A stretch of 64,000 nucleotides of DNA, from the NCBI GenBank assembly GCA_963704335.1, contig OY969889.1:2418001-2482000 (forward strand), written 5' to 3'. The notes beneath the pieces are model-generated. The model had not been told where the DNA came from. It searched no databases and was given only the letters and a program-made list of their open reading frames with translations. The first letter of the stretch is position 1, and every line of letters starts with the position of its first letter. The translations under genes and the position numbers were made by a program. The DNA is from PALSA-612 sp963704335 (GTDB lineage Bacteria; Actinomycetota; Thermoleophilia; Gaiellales; Gaiellaceae). Of the stretch, positions 7,221 through 15,080 are shown piece by piece.

Positions 7221-7701
7221 GGAAATTCTGCCAGGCCGCGGCCAGCGTGGCTCGTGTCTCGTCGAGATGCTGCGGTAGCACTTTCACGTCCGCGAGCACG
7301 GGCATGAAGTTCGTGTCGCCCGCCCAGCGCGGGACGACGTGGAGGTGGACGTGGCCGACCACGCCTGCGCCGGCAATGCGACCGAGGTTCCAGCCGACGT
7401 TGTAGCCCTGTGGCGCGAACGTCTGCGCCAGGGCGCCCATGCCGGCTGCCGCCAGACGGTGCAGCTCGAGCGTTTCGTCTTCCGAGAGCTCCGAGAACTC
7501 GCCGAGGTGCCGGTACGGCGCAACCATCAGGTGGCCCGATGCGTACGGGTATTTGTTGAGCAGGCAGAACGCGTCCTCGCCGCGGTGGACGACGAGGCTG
7601 TCGACGTCGGGCGCGTCAGCCGCGCGGCAGAAGATGCAGCCGTCCTCCTCGTCGGCGCCGGCGACGTACTCCAGCCGCCACGGAGCCCAGAGCTGCTTCA
7701 C
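7198..7701 (-). CDS. HIT-family nucleotide phosphorylase/hydrolase
   Basis: A 167-residue histidine-triad protein. The N-terminal zinc-type motif CIFCRAA (residues ~23-29) and the triad GHVHLHVVPRW (~115-125; HxHxH) match actinobacterial HIT proteins with Ap4A phosphorylase or hydrolase activity on dinucleoside polyphosphates. GTG at 7701 has TAGCCT 6 nt upstream and no Shine-Dalgarno, so it is probably leaderless. The final codons lie inside the right palindromic element, meaning the natural C terminus was either replaced or extended by it. Confidence 0.88.
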   Translation of the reverse strand: MKQLWAPWRLEYVAGADEEDGCIFCRAADAPDVDSLVVHRGEDAFCLLNKYPYASGHLMVAPYRHLGEFSELSEDETLELHRLAAAGMGALAQTFAPQGYNVGWNLGRIAGAGVVGHVHLHVVPRWAGDTNFMPVLADVKVLPQHLDETRATLAAAWQNFQEGLAKQ

Positions 7702-7729
7702 GCCCGCAGGCTACGCCATACTCGCGTCC

Positions 7730-8002
7730 GTGGACGACGACCTCGCGGGCATGATCACGACGCTCGAGGCGCGGATGTCCCGGGACGACATCGCCTCGGC
7801 CCTGGGCGTCGAGGAGCGGGAGCTCGACGAGATCGCCTCGGGCTACGTGCCCGACGCGGACGTGGCCAACCGCCTACGCTCGCTTGTCTCGTCAGGGGCT
7901 AGCGACCGGGCCGTGCGCATCTCGACGAAGGCGATCCTCATCTTCGTGATCGCCGACGCGGTGTTCTTTGCGGCGCTCGCCGTATTTCTGGTGGCTCGCT
8001 AG
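7730..8002 (+). CDS. Small tail-anchored membrane protein (90 aa)
   Basis: Not a recognised family. Residues ~1-60 are acidic and helical (DDDLAGMITTLEARMSRDDIASALGVEERELDEIASGY...), with a stretch resembling a short HTH or helical-repeat segment. Residues ~66-88 form one strong membrane helix (AILIFVIADAVFFAALAVFLV) ending in Arg, so the N-terminal part is probably cytoplasmic. GTG at 7730 lies 7 nt after CATACT; this -10 sits only 3 bp from the divergent -10 of the HIT gene. Confidence 0.65.
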   Translation: MDDDLAGMITTLEARMSRDDIASALGVEERELDEIASGYVPDADVANRLRSLVSSGASDRAVRISTKAILIFVIADAVFFAALAVFLVAR

Positions 8003-8989
8003 CTAGAGCCAGCGCTTCCAACGGAAGAACGCCGCCAGGCCGCCGATCGCGGCGACCATCAGCCCGAGGATCGCCCAGAACGCCTCATTCGTGCCCTCGC
8101 CGGGAAAGACGACGTTCATCCCGAAGAGGCTCGCGATCAGCGTCAACGGCAGCAACAGCACGGTGAACACCGTCAGCACGCGCAGCACCTCGTTGTGCCG
8201 GTGGGAGATCACCGACTCGTTCGTGGACTCGAGGCCCTCGACTACCTCCTTGTAGTTGTCGAGGAGGTCCCAGATGCGCTCGGCGGAGTCGACGATGTCG
8301 TCGAAGTAGACGTCGAGCTCCTCCGGCAGGAAGCGCTCGGCGCGACGCTCGAGCGCACGCAACGTCGTGCGCTCCGGCTTGATGATCTTGCGGTACGAGA
8401 TGATCTCCTGCTTGACGTTGGAGAGGTCGCGGACGATCTCCTCGGCGCGCCCCTCGAACATCTCGTCCTCGACCGTGTCGAGCTTGTGGCCCATCTTGTC
8501 GAGGATGGGGAAGCAGTAGTCGAAGAGGTCGTCGAGCACGTGGTAGAGGAGGTAGCCCGAGCCTTTCGAGAAGAGATCCTCGCGCAACTCCTCGTCGTCC
8601 TCGCAACGCTGGAAGAGCCTCGTCACGGGCAGCAGCTCGACGTTCGGCAGCGTCACGAGGTAGCCGTGGCCGAGGAAGAGGTCGAGCTCGGCGGCGTTCA
8701 GGCGCTGGACGGCCTTGTCGTAGACCGGGAAGTGGAGAACGACGAAGAGGTAATCGGGGTACTCGTCGATCTTCGGCCGCTGGCGCTTGGAGAGCACGTC
8801 CTCGATGTCCAGCGGGTGCCACTCGAAGCGCTCGGAAAGCAGCTCGGCGCCGGCAGCGTCAGGAACCGAGAGGTTGATCCAGGTGAGGCCGTTGGCGCTG
8901 AGCTCAGTGAGCCGGGGCTCGGCCCGCGAGACGACCTCGCCGGCGCGCGAGCGACGCCTGGGACGGCTGATGCGAGGCAGCTTTGCCAT
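8003..8989 (-). CDS. corA: CorA-like magnesium/cobalt transporter
   Basis: A 328-residue 2-TM-GxN protein: a long acidic cytoplasmic domain with the central stalk helix (residues ~120-265), TM1 with the signature FGMNVVFPG following VFTVLLLPLTLIASL, and a second TM (AFWAILGLMVAAIGGLAAFF) ending in the basic RWKRWL tail. CorA pentamers carry Mg2+ across the membrane. ATG at 8989 is preferred, since the residues upstream in this frame run through tRNA-Arg. A TACAAT hexamer about 35 nt upstream on this strand may be the promoter. The stop codon abuts that of the small membrane protein. Confidence 0.92.
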   Translation of the reverse strand: MAKLPRISRPRRRSRAGEVVSRAEPRLTELSANGLTWINLSVPDAAGAELLSERFEWHPLDIEDVLSKRQRPKIDEYPDYLFVVLHFPVYDKAVQRLNAAELDLFLGHGYLVTLPNVELLPVTRLFQRCEDDEELREDLFSKGSGYLLYHVLDDLFDYCFPILDKMGHKLDTVEDEMFEGRAEEIVRDLSNVKQEIISYRKIIKPERTTLRALERRAERFLPEELDVYFDDIVDSAERIWDLLDNYKEVVEGLESTNESVISHRHNEVLRVLTVFTVLLLPLTLIASLFGMNVVFPGEGTNEAFWAILGLMVAAIGGLAAFFRWKRWL

Positions 8990-9069
8990 CGATACTGAGA
9001 GGGTCGTCCTGGAGCGGGGCCATGACCCACTCATTGTAGGCGGACCCCCGGCGCTAGACTGAGCGCCAC

Positions 9070-9142
9070 GCGCCTGTAGCTCAGGGGATAGAGCGCGCGC
9101 CTCCGGAGCGCGAGGCCGCAGGTTCGATTCCTGCCAGGCGCA
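9070..9142 (+). tRNA. tRNA-Arg (anticodon CCG)
   Basis: Acceptor GCGCCTG pairs with CAGGCGC, the anticodon stem CGCGC/GCGCG encloses CTCCGGA, and the T-stem GCAGG/CCTGC encloses TTCGATT. Discriminator A. The 3' CCA is not encoded (the next bases are TGG), unlike tRNA-Gly at 2372. It reads CGG arginine codons. No obvious U-tract terminator follows. Confidence 0.95.
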
Positions 9143-9233
9143 TGGCGAGTGCATTTCCGGCGTGCGCCGGCAGTTCCGGTGTCACTTGTCGCCGGTTTGA
9201 CACGCCGACGACGGATCGGGAAGGCTTAGCCGC

Positions 9234-9467
9234 ATGTCCTTGCCGCCAGCCGCCGAAAGCCCGGTGCGAACGTGCGACCTTCGAAGCTGCGGACGCCCGG
9301 CGGTTCGCGTCGTCGACGCCTGCATCGTCTGCGAGCAGCACGTTGACCTTGCATTCGTGGCGAGAGTCCCGCCGCCGAGTTCGCTACGGAGGTATTTTTC
9401 GTGGGCTTGGAAGCTGACGCCTGAGCTTCTAAACGAGTTCTACGATCGGTCCGGGCGGCTCGACTGA
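9234..9467 (+). CDS. Possible small zinc-binding protein (77 aa)
   Basis: The reading frame contains CDLRSC (C14, C19) and CIVC (C30, C33), a spacing like a small treble-clef or zinc-ribbon knuckle, followed by a Trp/Phe-rich helical tail. The family is not recognised. Upstream there is a TTGACA at 9197 but no clear -10, and only a weak AAGG before the ATG. The frame is plausible because of the paired cysteines, but it could be a chance ORF downstream of tRNA-Arg. Confidence 0.4.
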   Translation: MSLPPAAESPVRTCDLRSCGRPAVRVVDACIVCEQHVDLAFVARVPPPSSLRRYFSWAWKLTPELLNEFYDRSGRLD

Positions 9468-9600
9468 GCGGGTCAGGCGTGCCGGCATGCCGGGATGTGC
9501 AGCGCGTGCGTATCTCGAATCAGGCCTGGTGCGGGTCACTTTTCCAAAACTTGACGTTCCCCTTACCGCCGCCCGTCTAGGGCTGGGAAGGCAAGCGTGC

Positions 9601-9638
9601 AGGCGCGGAGGTACAGAGGGGAGACAACCTCCGCGCCT
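9601..9638. terminator. Perfect 12-bp hairpin downstream of the 32-aa gene
   Basis: AGGCGCGGAGGT (9601-9612) pairs perfectly with ACCTCCGCGCCT (9627-9638) around a 14-nt loop. It lies 35 bp beyond the stop of the minus-strand small membrane protein. There is no T-run on either side, so termination is only suggested by position. The remaining 9468-9600 stretch shows no coding signal that I can support. Confidence 0.4.
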
Positions 9639-9672
9639 TACATCTTCACAACAGCGTGCGCGGAGAGGGCCG

Positions 9673-9771
9673 CTACGCCCTTCGCGCGAAGTAGACGATC
9701 ATCAGGACGAGCAGGATGATGACGAGGATCCCGATCAGTCCATAGCCCGTTCCGGCGAGTGCAAGCAGCAC
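9673..9771 (-). CDS. Tiny single-helix membrane protein (32 aa)
   Basis: The frame starts at GTG and reads VLLALAGTGYGLIGILVIIL... and ends FARRA: a Gly-containing hydrophobic helix of ~26 residues followed by a positive C terminus (YFARRA). A near-ideal ribosome-binding site AAGGAGG lies 6 nt upstream of the GTG, which is the strongest evidence for translation. It resembles the many short stress-related membrane peptides (for example the Lmo0937 type) in architecture only. The function is unknown. Confidence 0.6.
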   Translation of the reverse strand: MLLALAGTGYGLIGILVIILLVLMIVYFARRA

Positions 9772-9875
9772 GGAGGTCCTCCTTCAGTCGTTTTGCCGTG
9801 GAGATTTCTGCCTCATACCCCGGTCGTGGGCGCCCTGAAACTGCTCACGGACATCTAGATGGCTCTTTAGACGCG

Positions 9876-9941
9876 TTCACGGCACGTGCGCTCCACCTGG
9901 ACGGCAACAACGTCGAAGCCGTCTTCCACGCACCAGGCTAG
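9876..9941 (+). pseudogene. C-terminal remnant of a VOC/glyoxalase gene
   Basis: The last ~21 residues before the TAG read FTARALHLDGNNVEAVFHAPG. This matches the C-terminal strand typical of VOC proteins (LDPDGNNVEAVFH) and includes the metal-ligand Glu. Nothing VOC-like can be found upstream in any frame, so this appears to be the debris of a deleted gene. The surrounding 9772-9875 holds no other recognisable signal. Confidence 0.5.
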
Positions 9942-9950
9942 GGGGCAGAG

Positions 9951-10350
9951 CTAGGTCGGGAACTCGTCGAACTGGGGCAGGTCGTCGGTGATCTCGAACC
10001 ACGGGGCCTTCCGGCTGACCCAGATGTGCGCCGAGGGACGGATGCTCGGCGCGTCGTCGAGCGAGCCCAGGGCGACGTGGACATAGGCGCCGTCCCTGAC
10101 GACCGAGAAGAGCAGCGAGCCGCACTCTGCACAGCGAGTGTGGTTCTCGTCTTCCTCGTCCGACGACGAGGAGAGCGTCGCCGCCGTCCGTGATCTCGAC
10201 GTGCTCCCGTCTGATGCCGGCGATCGGCTTGAACGCCGAGCCCGTCGCGGCGCGACAGGAAGCGCAGTGACAGTTCAGCGCGTACTCGAACGCGTCCGGG
10301 ACGCGATAGCGGACGGCGCCGCATTCGCACTTGCCGGCGAGGTACTCCAT
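9951..10350 (-). pseudogene. GFA-family (CENP-V type) zinc protein, frameshifted
   Basis: Starts MEYLAGKCECGAVRYRVP and continues NCHCASCRAATGSAFKP, the zinc-binding CxC and CxxC motifs of GFA/CENP-V proteins (glutathione-dependent formaldehyde-activating enzyme family). Around 10160 the frame changes: the rest of the family (ENHTRCAECGSLLFSVV, ALGSLDD, HIWVSRKAPWFEI, QFDEFPT-stop) continues in the +1 frame, so one extra base is present. With one G removed from the CGGAC at this point the protein would be ~132 residues and complete. ATG at 10350 has TAGAGT 8 nt upstream. A real pseudogene and a base-calling error are equally possible. Confidence 0.75.
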
Positions 10351-10361
10351 CGACCCCGACT

Positions 10362-11424
10362 CTACGTTTCGGCCGGCTGGTGGCGGCGCCACGTGGCTGC
10401 CGCGGCCATGCCGAGCAGGAGCGTCGGCACGATCGTCAGGAAGCGGTAGACGAGCACGGCCGCCACCACCTCGGCCTGGCCGCCTCCGAATCCGACGAGC
10501 AGCGACGTCAGCCCCAGCTCGACGATGCCGAGGCCGCCGGGGGTGATCGGCAGCGAGCCGATCACCCGCATCACCGACCACGCGGCGAAGGCCTCGATCC
10601 AGGTCACCTCGGAAGCGGGCACGTCGAGCACGCGCAGCGAGACGAGCAGCACGGCGAAGACGCTGAGATGGCCCGCGAGCGTCGCCAGGGTGATCACGTG
10701 CCAGCGGCGCCGCAGCAAGCCGATCGTCTCGTCCCGGAAGCGGACGAACGCCTCACCGTCCCACTTGACGGGGCCGCGGCGGACGACGCCCTTCAGCCAC
10801 GACACGATCCGCGCGGCGAGGTCGCCCACCCTCCGTGCGAGCTGCACGCTCCAGAAGCCGATGACGATCCCGACGACCACGCCTCCCAGCACCGCCGAGC
10901 CCACGAGCGCCATCGTCTTCAGCAGCGGGTTGTCGCCGCCCTCCATCGTCAGCAGCCCCAGGGCGATGGGGGGAAAGCCGAAGATCACGAGCTGGTTCCA
11001 GACCCCCGTGATCGTCACTGCGAGCGCCACCGGACGGCCGCTGAACCCCCAGCCACGCAGCATCGCGAAGGAGACGGCCATGCCCGGCGCCGCGCCGCCC
11101 GGGGCGACGTAGGTCGACGCGGTCGATGCCTGCGTGACGACGAACGCCTGGCGAAAGTGGAGGCCCGGGCAGCGCCGCTTGCCACGGCGGAGCGTAGGTG
11201 AGGACATTGACGAGGGAGGCCACGGCCAGCGCGAGCAGCCCCTTCCAGGTCAACGTCTTGACCACGCCCCACACGTCGCGGTAGTCGGCGATGCGCGGCA
11301 GCACGAAGAAGAAGATGGCGACGATCACGACGAGCGCGATGCCGCCTCCGATCAGCTGGCGGCGCCGCGAGCGGAGGGGCGACGCCTTGGTCGGTATCTC
11401 GAGCGGCGGCGTGTCGTTCGCCAT
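10362..11424 (-). pseudogene. Flippase-like (UPF0104/AglD/MprF-type) membrane protein, frameshifted
   Basis: A polytopic membrane protein of the lysylphosphatidylglycerol-synthase TM region superfamily. The N-terminal part (MANDTPPLEIPTK, then TM helix IGGGIALVVIVAIFFFVLP and TWKGLLALAVASLVNVLTYAPPWQAALPG) is in one frame. From CCCGGG at 11164-11169 onward the protein continues in another frame with LHFRQAFVVTQAST, the conserved PGGAAPGMAVSFAMLRGWGF and ITPGGLGIVELGLTSLL near the end. Deleting one G restores a ~353-residue protein. Such proteins move lipid-linked substrates across the membrane or belong to glycolipid pathways. ATG at 11424 has TAGCGT 8 nt upstream. The GFA gene lies 11 nt downstream. 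Confidence 0.78.
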
Positions 11425-11457
11425 CGTCGCTGACGCTACCGGCATACGATCCAGCGC

Positions 11458-12480
11458 ATGGAGCTGTCGACGCGGACGGTCACGCTCGAGCTGGCGGAAA
11501 CGTTCGTGATCGCCCGCGAGTCGTCCGATGCCGTCGACCTCGTGGAGGTCGAGATCCGGCACGACGGCCTCGCCGGCTACGGGGAAGCGGCGCCGATCGA
11601 CCGCTACGGCGAGACGGTCGGCTCGGCGACTGCGTGGCTCGAAGCCGCAGCCGCGGTGCTAGGGGACGATCCGTGGGCGCTCGACGACATCCACGCGCGG
11701 CTGCAGGAGGGAGAGCAGGCCGCACGCGCCGCTGTCGATGCAGCGCTGCACGACCTCTGCGCGAAGCAGGCTGGCGTTCCGCTCTACCGCCTGCTCGGGC
11801 TTCGTCCCACAGGCCCGCCCACGTCCTGGACGATCTGGTTGGGCGATCCCGACGACATGGCACGCAGAGCCGAGGCCGTCTCTGGCCGCTTCCGCCGGCT
11901 GAAGCTCAAGCTCGGCGGGCGCGACGGCCTGGACGTCGAGCGCGTGCGCGCAGTTCGGTCGGTGGCCGAGGTGCCGCTGCAGGTGGACGTGAACGAGTAC
12001 TGGTCGCTGGACGAGGCGCGTGAAGCGCTCCCGCTGCTGGCAGAGCTCGGCGTCGAGTACTGCGAGCAGCCGCTACCTGCAGGGGACTCCGGCGGTCCCC
12101 AGCTGCGCGCGGCCTCGCCGATCCCGATCTACGTGGACGAGGACTGCCACACGCTCGCCGACGTCGCTGCTTGCGCGGAGCGCGCGCACGGGATCAACAT
12201 CAAGCTCGCGAAGTCCGGGGGCGTGCGCGAGGCCGTGCGCATGGCGGCGGCCGCCCGCGCGCTCGGGCTCGGCGTCATGCTCGGCTGCATGGTGGAGTCC
12301 GGGCTCGGGATCGCGCCGGGAGCGCACATCTCGTCGCTCTGCGACCACGTCGACCTCGACGGCAATCTCCTGCTGCGCGACGACCCGTGGCCGGGGGTGC
12401 GTTTCGAGAACGGAGTCCAGACCCCCTCGGATCTGCCGGGTCTAGGCGTGTCCCGGGGACAGTCCCTGATTCGAGAGTGA
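11458..12480 (+). CDS. dgcA: Enolase-superfamily dipeptide epimerase / N-acetyl-D-glutamate racemase-like (DgcA-like)
   Basis: A 340-residue muconate-lactonising subgroup enzyme: N-terminal capping domain, then a (beta/alpha)7beta barrel with catalytic Lys in RRLKLKLGG (KxK, ~residue 145), metal ligands Asp in VDVNEYW, Glu in EQPLPAG and Asp in YVDEDCH, and the second-face Lys in GINIKLAKSGG. L-Ala-D/L-Glu epimerases have this layout. The 4-nt overlap with a DUF1611/DgcN-type gene instead suggests the D-glutamate route, in which DgcN acetylates D-Glu and DgcA then inverts the N-acetyl product. This assignment comes from gene pairing and remembered literature. ATG at 11458 has TACGAT 7 nt upstream. 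Confidence 0.8.
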   Translation: MELSTRTVTLELAETFVIARESSDAVDLVEVEIRHDGLAGYGEAAPIDRYGETVGSATAWLEAAAAVLGDDPWALDDIHARLQEGEQAARAAVDAALHDLCAKQAGVPLYRLLGLRPTGPPTSWTIWLGDPDDMARRAEAVSGRFRRLKLKLGGRDGLDVERVRAVRSVAEVPLQVDVNEYWSLDEAREALPLLAELGVEYCEQPLPAGDSGGPQLRAASPIPIYVDEDCHTLADVAACAERAHGINIKLAKSGGVREAVRMAAAARALGLGVMLGCMVESGLGIAPGAHISSLCDHVDLDGNLLLRDDPWPGVRFENGVQTPSDLPGLGVSRGQSLIRE

Positions 12481-13508
12481 TACCGAAGCGCTACGTGATC
12501 CTCGCCGAGGGCTTCTCGGACGACCCGCACTACGGGAAGACGGCGCGCGGCATCCTCGCGTACTCGCCGCACCCGACGGTGGCCGTCCTCGATTCGACAC
12601 GGGCGGGGGAGACGATGCGCGGCGTGCCGGTGGTCGCCACGGTCGACGAAGCTCTCGCGCTCGGCCCGACTACGGCGGTCGTGGGCGTCGCGACGCAGGG
12701 CGGACGCTTTCCACCGGCCTGGCGCGCATTGCTGCGGGAGTGCATCGAAGCCGGCCTGGGCATCGAGAGCGGGCTGCACGAGTTCCTCGGCGACGACGAG
12801 GAGCTGGCCGACCTCGCGCGACGTCACGGCGTCGAGCTCCGCGACCTGCGCCGGCCGCCCGACGGCCTCAACGTGCCCACCGGCGCGAACCTCGAGCTCG
12901 ACGCGAAGATCGTGCTCACCGTCGGCTCGGACTGCGCCATCGGCAAGAAGACCGTCGCCGTGGAGCTCGATCGGGAGGCACGGACGCGCGGCCTGCCCTC
13001 CGTGTTCTGCCCGACGGGCCAGACCGGCATCGCCATCGCCGGCTGGGGCATCGCAGTGGACGCCGTCGTCGCAGACTTTCTGGCGGGAGCCGCCGAGCGC
13101 ATCGTCGTCGAGGGAGCAGAACGCGGAGGCAAGCTGCTGGTCGTCGAGGGCCAGGGCTCGCTCGTCCACCCGCTCTACTCGGGCGTCACGCTCGGCCTGA
13201 TGCACGGCGCGGCGCCGCACGCCTTCGTTCTGTGTCACCAGGCGGGAGCGACGGAGATCGAGGGCTGCCCCGGACACGTCATCCCTCCGCTCGGCGAGCT
13301 CGTCGAGCTACACGAGCGCGTTTCGCTTCCCGCGAGGAAGGCCAAAGTCGCAACCATCGCCCTCAACACCGCCCACCTGGACGAACAGGCGGCACGCGAA
13401 GCCGTCGAGAACGTCGAGCACGAGACCGGATTGCCGTGCGACGACCCTGTTCGCTTCGGCGCCGCTAGGCTTCTCGCCGCGGTGCTGGTCGCCGTAGGGG
13501 AGAAATGA
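12477..13508 (+). CDS. dgcN: DUF1611 family protein, DgcN-like N-acyltransferase
   Basis: A 343-residue two-domain protein. The N-terminal Rossmann-like domain (YVILAEGFSDDPHYGKTARGILAYSP) and the C-terminal P-loop domain (VGSDCAIGKKTVAVEL at ~residue 150) are characteristic of DUF1611. Conserved further motifs include FCPTGQTGIAIAGWGIAVDAVVADF, VVEGQGSLVHP and HQAGATEIEG. DgcN, a member of this family, N-acetylates D-glutamate. GTG at 12477 overlaps the stop of the epimerase gene (GTGA), implying translational coupling. The 3' end overlaps the next gene by 4 nt in the same way. Confidence 0.82.
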   Translation: MIPKRYVILAEGFSDDPHYGKTARGILAYSPHPTVAVLDSTRAGETMRGVPVVATVDEALALGPTTAVVGVATQGGRFPPAWRALLRECIEAGLGIESGLHEFLGDDEELADLARRHGVELRDLRRPPDGLNVPTGANLELDAKIVLTVGSDCAIGKKTVAVELDREARTRGLPSVFCPTGQTGIAIAGWGIAVDAVVADFLAGAAERIVVEGAERGGKLLVVEGQGSLVHPLYSGVTLGLMHGAAPHAFVLCHQAGATEIEGCPGHVIPPLGELVELHERVSLPARKAKVATIALNTAHLDEQAAREAVENVEHETGLPCDDPVRFGAARLLAAVLVAVGEK

Positions 13509-15028
13509 CCGACTTCATAAAGCTGACACGCCGAGTCGCGGTTCTGTGCGCCTGCGCCGCCGCGCTCATGTCCGCGCCCGCCGACGCTGCGCCGCGCTTC
13601 GGCATCGCCGAGGACGCCACGAAGTACGCAGATGACGGCGGCTCGGCGTTCTACGAGCGCATGAAGTCGCTGCGGATGACCGTGAACCGGATCGCCGTCC
13701 GCTGGAATCCGCTCGAGCCGACGGAGATCCTCGAGAAGAAGTTCCTCGACCGCGCCGTACCCGTCGCCGAGGGCTCTGGGATCCGCACGGTCTTCGACGT
13801 CTTCGCGATCGACCCGCTGGCCTTCGGGATCAACACCGAGACGCGCGCCACGCTCTTCGGCGCGTACCTGCAGAAGCTCGCACGCACGTATCCGGAGGTG
13901 ACCGACTTCATCATCGCCAACGAGCCGAACGAGGCGTTCTTCTGGCGGCCACAGTTCGGGCCGGGGGGAGAGCAGGCGTCGGCGGCCGGCTTCCTGCGCG
14001 TCCTCACGCGCGCGTACGACGCCCTCAAGGCGGTCAACCCGGACATTCGCGTTGTCGCGGCCGGCCTTTCCGGAGAGGGGAACGATCGCACGTCCACCTC
14101 GCCGGTTCGCTTCCTCGACGCGCTCGGCGATGCGTATCGTAAGAGCGGCCGCAGCGCGCCGGTGATGGACGCCCTGGGCTTTCACGTCTATCCGCAGCGC
14201 AACGACCATCCACCGTCGCGGCGCTACGCGTGGCCGAACGCCGGCGGTGCCGACCTGGCCCGCATCAAGCAAGCCGTATGGGACGCCTTCAACGGCACCG
14301 GGCAGCCGACGTTCCCCGAAGGTCCCGCCAAGCTCTCCTCGAAGGACCTCGGGCTCGCGATCGGCGAGTTCGGCTGGCAGGTGGCCATCGGCCCGGGCCT
14401 GGCAGAGCGCTACAAGGGCAAGGAGAACGTGCCCACGATCACCGAGGCCGAGCAGGCAGCCCACTATTCGGAGCTGATCGGGATCCTCGGGTGCGATCCG
14501 ACGGTGACGGACGCGCTGCTGCTCCATCTCGTCGACGATCCCGATCTCGGCCGGTTCCAGACCGGGCTGCTCCGGCTCGACCTCAGCGAGCGCCCGTCGT
14601 ACGCGGCCGTACGCAAGGCGATCGCGGCAGCCCGGGACTGCCCCGCCTTGACGACCTGGACGCATGCGACCGGCGTCGTCGGGGCGAAGGCGATCTTCGA
14701 CGCGCGCGACCATCCGGCGCGAAAAGCCGTCTTCGGGATCTCGACGAGAGCCGCCGAGGAGGCGCGCGCGAAGGCCGGCATGTTCCGCGTCCGGGGTCGC
14801 GGCGCCAAGCCTGGCACCGACGAATTGGCGCGCTCGCTGGCCAGGGCAACGCGTGACAGCGATGCTGTCATGACGACCACGAAGCTCGTGAAGGCAGGGC
14901 ACAAGCCGCGACTCGAGTTCCGAGGCCAGGTCGCCCCCGGGTACTACGTCTACGGCCTGCGGCTCACGGCGACCATGGGCCAGGGTCGCTCGAAGACCTT
15001 CGTGAGCAAGGTCTTCCGCGTCGGCTGA
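13505..15028 (+). CDS. Secreted clan-A glycoside hydrolase-like protein
   Basis: N-terminal signal peptide (residues 1-28: KLTRRVAVLCACAAALMSAPADA). The body is a TIM-barrel-like hydrolase: acid/base Glu in the Asn-Glu-Pro motif FIIANEPNEAFF (~residue 140) and probable nucleophile Glu in LAIGEFGWQ (~285), with HVYP between them. This pattern is that of GH clan A (GH5/GH39/GH53 group); the exact family and substrate cannot be read. The last ~120 residues are a separate beta-rich domain. ATG overlaps the dgcN stop (ATGA), so a periplasmic or extracellular glycosidase is coupled to D-glutamate-type genes. That would make sense in cell-wall recycling, but this is inference. Confidence 0.75.
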   Translation: MTDFIKLTRRVAVLCACAAALMSAPADAAPRFGIAEDATKYADDGGSAFYERMKSLRMTVNRIAVRWNPLEPTEILEKKFLDRAVPVAEGSGIRTVFDVFAIDPLAFGINTETRATLFGAYLQKLARTYPEVTDFIIANEPNEAFFWRPQFGPGGEQASAAGFLRVLTRAYDALKAVNPDIRVVAAGLSGEGNDRTSTSPVRFLDALGDAYRKSGRSAPVMDALGFHVYPQRNDHPPSRRYAWPNAGGADLARIKQAVWDAFNGTGQPTFPEGPAKLSSKDLGLAIGEFGWQVAIGPGLAERYKGKENVPTITEAEQAAHYSELIGILGCDPTVTDALLLHLVDDPDLGRFQTGLLRLDLSERPSYAAVRKAIAAARDCPALTTWTHATGVVGAKAIFDARDHPARKAVFGISTRAAEEARAKAGMFRVRGRGAKPGTDELARSLARATRDSDAVMTTTKLVKAGHKPRLEFRGQVAPGYYVYGLRLTATMGQGRSKTFVSKVFRVG

Positions 15029-15035
15029 TCGACTC

Positions 15036-15080
15036 TTGACACGAACACCTGTTCGCTCTACTATGGCGAACACATGTTCG
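15036..15080 (+). promoter_or_regulatory. SOS promoter with two LexA boxes
   Basis: A -35 TTGACA (15036-15041) and -10 TACTAT (15059-15064) are separated by exactly 17 bp. The spacer holds CGAACACCTGTTCG (15042-15055). A second box, CGAACACATGTTCG (15067-15080), covers the transcription start and the ATG at 15074. Both fit the Gram-positive/actinobacterial LexA operator CGAACnnnnGTTCG and are centred 25 bp apart. Binding of LexA would block both polymerase entry and escape. Confidence 0.9.

Noticed and set aside
7439..7729. Extended 187-residue version of the small membrane protein
   Set aside because: The extension runs antisense through the HIT gene, and the divergent -10 elements at 7708-7722 require a start at 7730.
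9468..9600. Possible small ORFs after the 77-residue gene
   Set aside because: No start signal, motif or codon pattern distinguishes them from background.
13235..15073. A 612-codon minus-strand open frame opposite dgcN and the glycoside hydrolase
   Set aside because: It is a mirror frame of two genes with clear motifs and coupled starts, and has low-complexity composition.
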